Origin: JAYXXU01 sp037969155
Lineage (GTDB): Bacteria; Pseudomonadota; Gammaproteobacteria; Pseudomonadales; Moraxellaceae
DNA length: 7,204 bases
NCBI GenBank assembly: GCA_037969155.1
Contig: JBBKWW010000015.1
Location: forward strand, 1 to 7,204
Reading direction: 5' to 3'
In this document: positions 6,164 to 7,204 of the stretch, in pieces
Layout of the letters: every line of letters starts with the position of its first letter
Numbering within the stretch: the first letter of the stretch is position 1
Program-made: the position numbers and the translations under genes
Notes under the pieces: model-generated
Database searches by the model: none
Told to the model about the DNA's origin: nothing
What the model saw: only the letters and a program-made list of their open reading frames with translations

Positions 6164-6955
6164 CTATGGGGTTGGTTGTGCCCCAAATTCCATTTGGCTG
6201 TGATCCATTTGGCTGTGATCCATTTGGCTGTGATCCATTTGGCTGTGATCCATTTGGCTGTGATCCATTTGGCTGTGTGATCCATGTGAGCCGTGCATCA
6301 TCAGTGGCGAAAATGTCCAGAGTCCTGCAATGATCAACAGCACGCCGTTGATTTGGCGCAGTCGCCAGCGTTTGATGCGGGTTTGTAGCCATTGGCTAAT
6401 TTGGCCAGCCAACAGCAACATCGGCAACGTGCCTAGACCAAAAGCCAGCATCATCAGGCCACCGATACTGACACTGGCACTACTGACCGCCAGCAGTAAC
6501 GCACCATAGACCAAGCCACACGGTAATAATCCCCACAGCAAACCTGCACCAAGGGCACGTGGTAGGCTATTGATCGGGAACATGCGCTGACGGATCGGCG
6601 CGAGTGCCTGCCATAACCGCTGTCCCAAAATCTCCAAACGATTCAGTAACGGCAGGCCAAGCATGGAGAGTCCCAATAAAATCAGTACGCCAGCCAGTAA
6701 GCCGCGTGGCCAAAAAGTCTGTGCCAGCGGGCTGAGTGCGGTTGTGCCAATCCATCCCGCCAAGACCCCTAAGCCTGCATAACTGAGCAAGCGACCACTA
6801 TGATAGCCGCCGATTAAGATCGCGCGTTGCGTCGCAGACTGATCACGCATCGATAGGCTAAAGGCAGTGACAATCCCACCACACATGCCCAAACAGTGCG
6901 GTGAACCAAAAAAACCAGCGGTCAGTGCTGCCAAAATTAACAGTTCAATACTCAT
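6164..6955 (-). CDS. DsbD_2 / TauE-SafE-like membrane protein next to ccoS, with repeat-encoded His/Met-rich tail
   Basis: The 263-residue polytopic membrane protein has about six hydrophobic segments (roughly 3-18, 56-75, 84-103, 136-157, 163-185 and 203-219). Conserved features are SPHCLGMCGG (18-27), with two Cys in an HCxxMC arrangement, and the segment GLLPCGLVYGALLLA (142-156). These are marks of the DsbD_2 (UreH-like/TauE-SafE-annotated) family that often accompanies cbb3 oxidase assembly genes (ccoGHIS); a role in copper or redox handling during oxidase maturation is inferred. The C-terminus (219-255) carries eight His and a run of DHSQM units, followed by EFGAQPTP; such His/Met tails commonly bind copper. 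The start ATG overlaps the ccoS stop by 4 nt (ATGA), and only a weak ribosome site precedes it, implying translational coupling. The annotation 'sulfite exporter' used for relatives should not be taken literally. Confidence 0.88.
   Translation of the reverse strand: MSIELLILAALTAGFFGSPHCLGMCGGIVTAFSLSMRDQSATQRAILIGGYHSGRLLSYAGLGVLAGWIGTTALSPLAQTFWPRGLLAGVLILLGLSMLGLPLLNRLEILGQRLWQALAPIRQRMFPINSLPRALGAGLLWGLLPCGLVYGALLLAVSSASVSIGGLMMLAFGLGTLPMLLLAGQISQWLQTRIKRWRLRQINGVLLIIAGLWTFSPLMMHGSHGSHSQMDHSQMDHSQMDHSQMDHSQMDHSQMEFGAQPTP
6191..6277. repeat. 15-bp tandem repeat, five full copies plus one partial, inside a coding region
   Basis: The unit CATTTGGCTGTGATC occurs perfectly at 6191, 6206, 6221, 6236 and 6251, followed by a partial copy of its first 12 bases at 6266-6277. 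On the minus strand it encodes DHSQM, giving five DHSQM after an initial HSQM. The unit is a multiple of three, so copy-number change keeps the frame, and the other frames also stay open as low-complexity shadows (FGCDP and QPNGS runs). Confidence 0.97.
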
Positions 6956-7194
6956 CGTTGACCATCGTCGGTTAAGTCGGTTTTCACGTCAGTGGTCGAA
7001 GCAGCAGCAGTGTGGCTGGCGTTTGCTTGGCGTTGTGCAGCGAGTCGTTGTGCTTCCCGATCATCTAAAATAATCCGCTGCGCAGCATTGTCTAAATCAT
7101 CGAATTGATGTGAGCGCACGGCATAGCGAATCGCCCAAATCGAGCCAAGCAAAAAAATCATGCTTAACGGCACAAGCAGATATATGATTTGCAT
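6952..7194 (-). CDS. ccoS: cbb3-type cytochrome oxidase assembly protein CcoS
   Basis: Small inner-membrane protein needed for maturation of cbb3-type cytochrome c oxidase (FixS in rhizobia), where it is thought to act in cofactor insertion. The protein has 80 residues. One N-terminal membrane segment (about 4-24, IYLLVPLSMIFLLGSIWAIRY) is followed by the family's conserved short stretch RSHQFDDLDNAAQRIILDD (27-45), then a variable Ala/Gln/Asp-rich tail (AAQRQANASHTAAASTTD). ATG at 7194 is preceded by AGGTGA within the last ten bases of the window, which may also hold the stop codon of an upstream gene, expected to be ccoI. The gene overlaps the next gene by 4 nt, so both are translated from one mRNA. 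Its presence implies microaerobic respiration with a cbb3 oxidase. Confidence 0.93.
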   Translation of the reverse strand: MQIIYLLVPLSMIFLLGSIWAIRYAVRSHQFDDLDNAAQRIILDDREAQRLAAQRQANASHTAAASTTDVKTDLTDDGQR

Positions 7195-7204
7195 GTGGTC
7201 ACCT

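Noticed and set aside
6124..6333. Plus-strand open frame with FGCDP repeats, and a minus-strand frame with QPNGS repeats
   Set aside because: Both are other-frame readings of the 15-bp tandem repeat inside the membrane-protein gene. Because the unit is a multiple of three, all frames stay open through it.

Overview
The window reads as chromosomal DNA of a gammaproteobacterium, most likely of the Moraxellaceae (relatives of Acinetobacter). This rests on the protein types and on gene order: phosphohexomutase, galU and pgi also flank the capsule locus of Acinetobacter, although ugd and gne are absent here. The genus cannot be fixed from the sequence alone. There are no rRNA or tRNA genes, CRISPR arrays or insertion sequences, and no stretch over 300 bases lacks a gene.

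Plus strand, 1-3826: a 5'-truncated phosphomannomutase/phosphoglucomutase (cpsG/manB type), galU and pgi. Together they link fructose-6-P to glucose-6-P (Pgi), glucose-1-P (the mutase) and UDP-glucose (GalU), so this is a sugar-nucleotide supply block for surface polysaccharide or LPS. galU most likely starts at a TTG placed 8 nt after an AAGGAG box. A strong intrinsic terminator stands between galU and pgi, only 20 nt before the pgi start.

Minus strand, read from 7194 down to 3859: ccoS (assembly of cbb3 cytochrome oxidase) overlaps by 4 nt a DsbD_2/TauE-SafE-like membrane protein whose C-terminus is a His/Met-rich tail encoded by a 15-bp tandem repeat. A spacer of about 250 bases follows. 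It holds a good rho-independent terminator and, upstream of it, a promoter-like pair and a hairpin that could define a small RNA of about 95 nt. Next come a small lipoprotein and an LpxL/HtrB-type lipid A acyltransferase, 7 nt apart. Finally there is a tightly coupled pair: a 159-aa protein with an HEIVGH (HExxxH) motif and a 90-aa protein that follows, block by block, the pattern of elongation factor Tu domain 2. This pair converges on pgi with a 32-nt gap.

The most unusual part is the 159-aa/90-aa pair (3859-4623). It has lower G+C than its neighbours in the lines I counted, sits between housekeeping genes, and is built like an orphan polymorphic-toxin C-terminal domain followed by its partner or immunity gene. 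That reading is inference; neither function can be proved from the sequence. Secondary points of interest are the repeat-encoded metal-binding-like tail beside ccoS and the candidate small RNA at 6011-6104.
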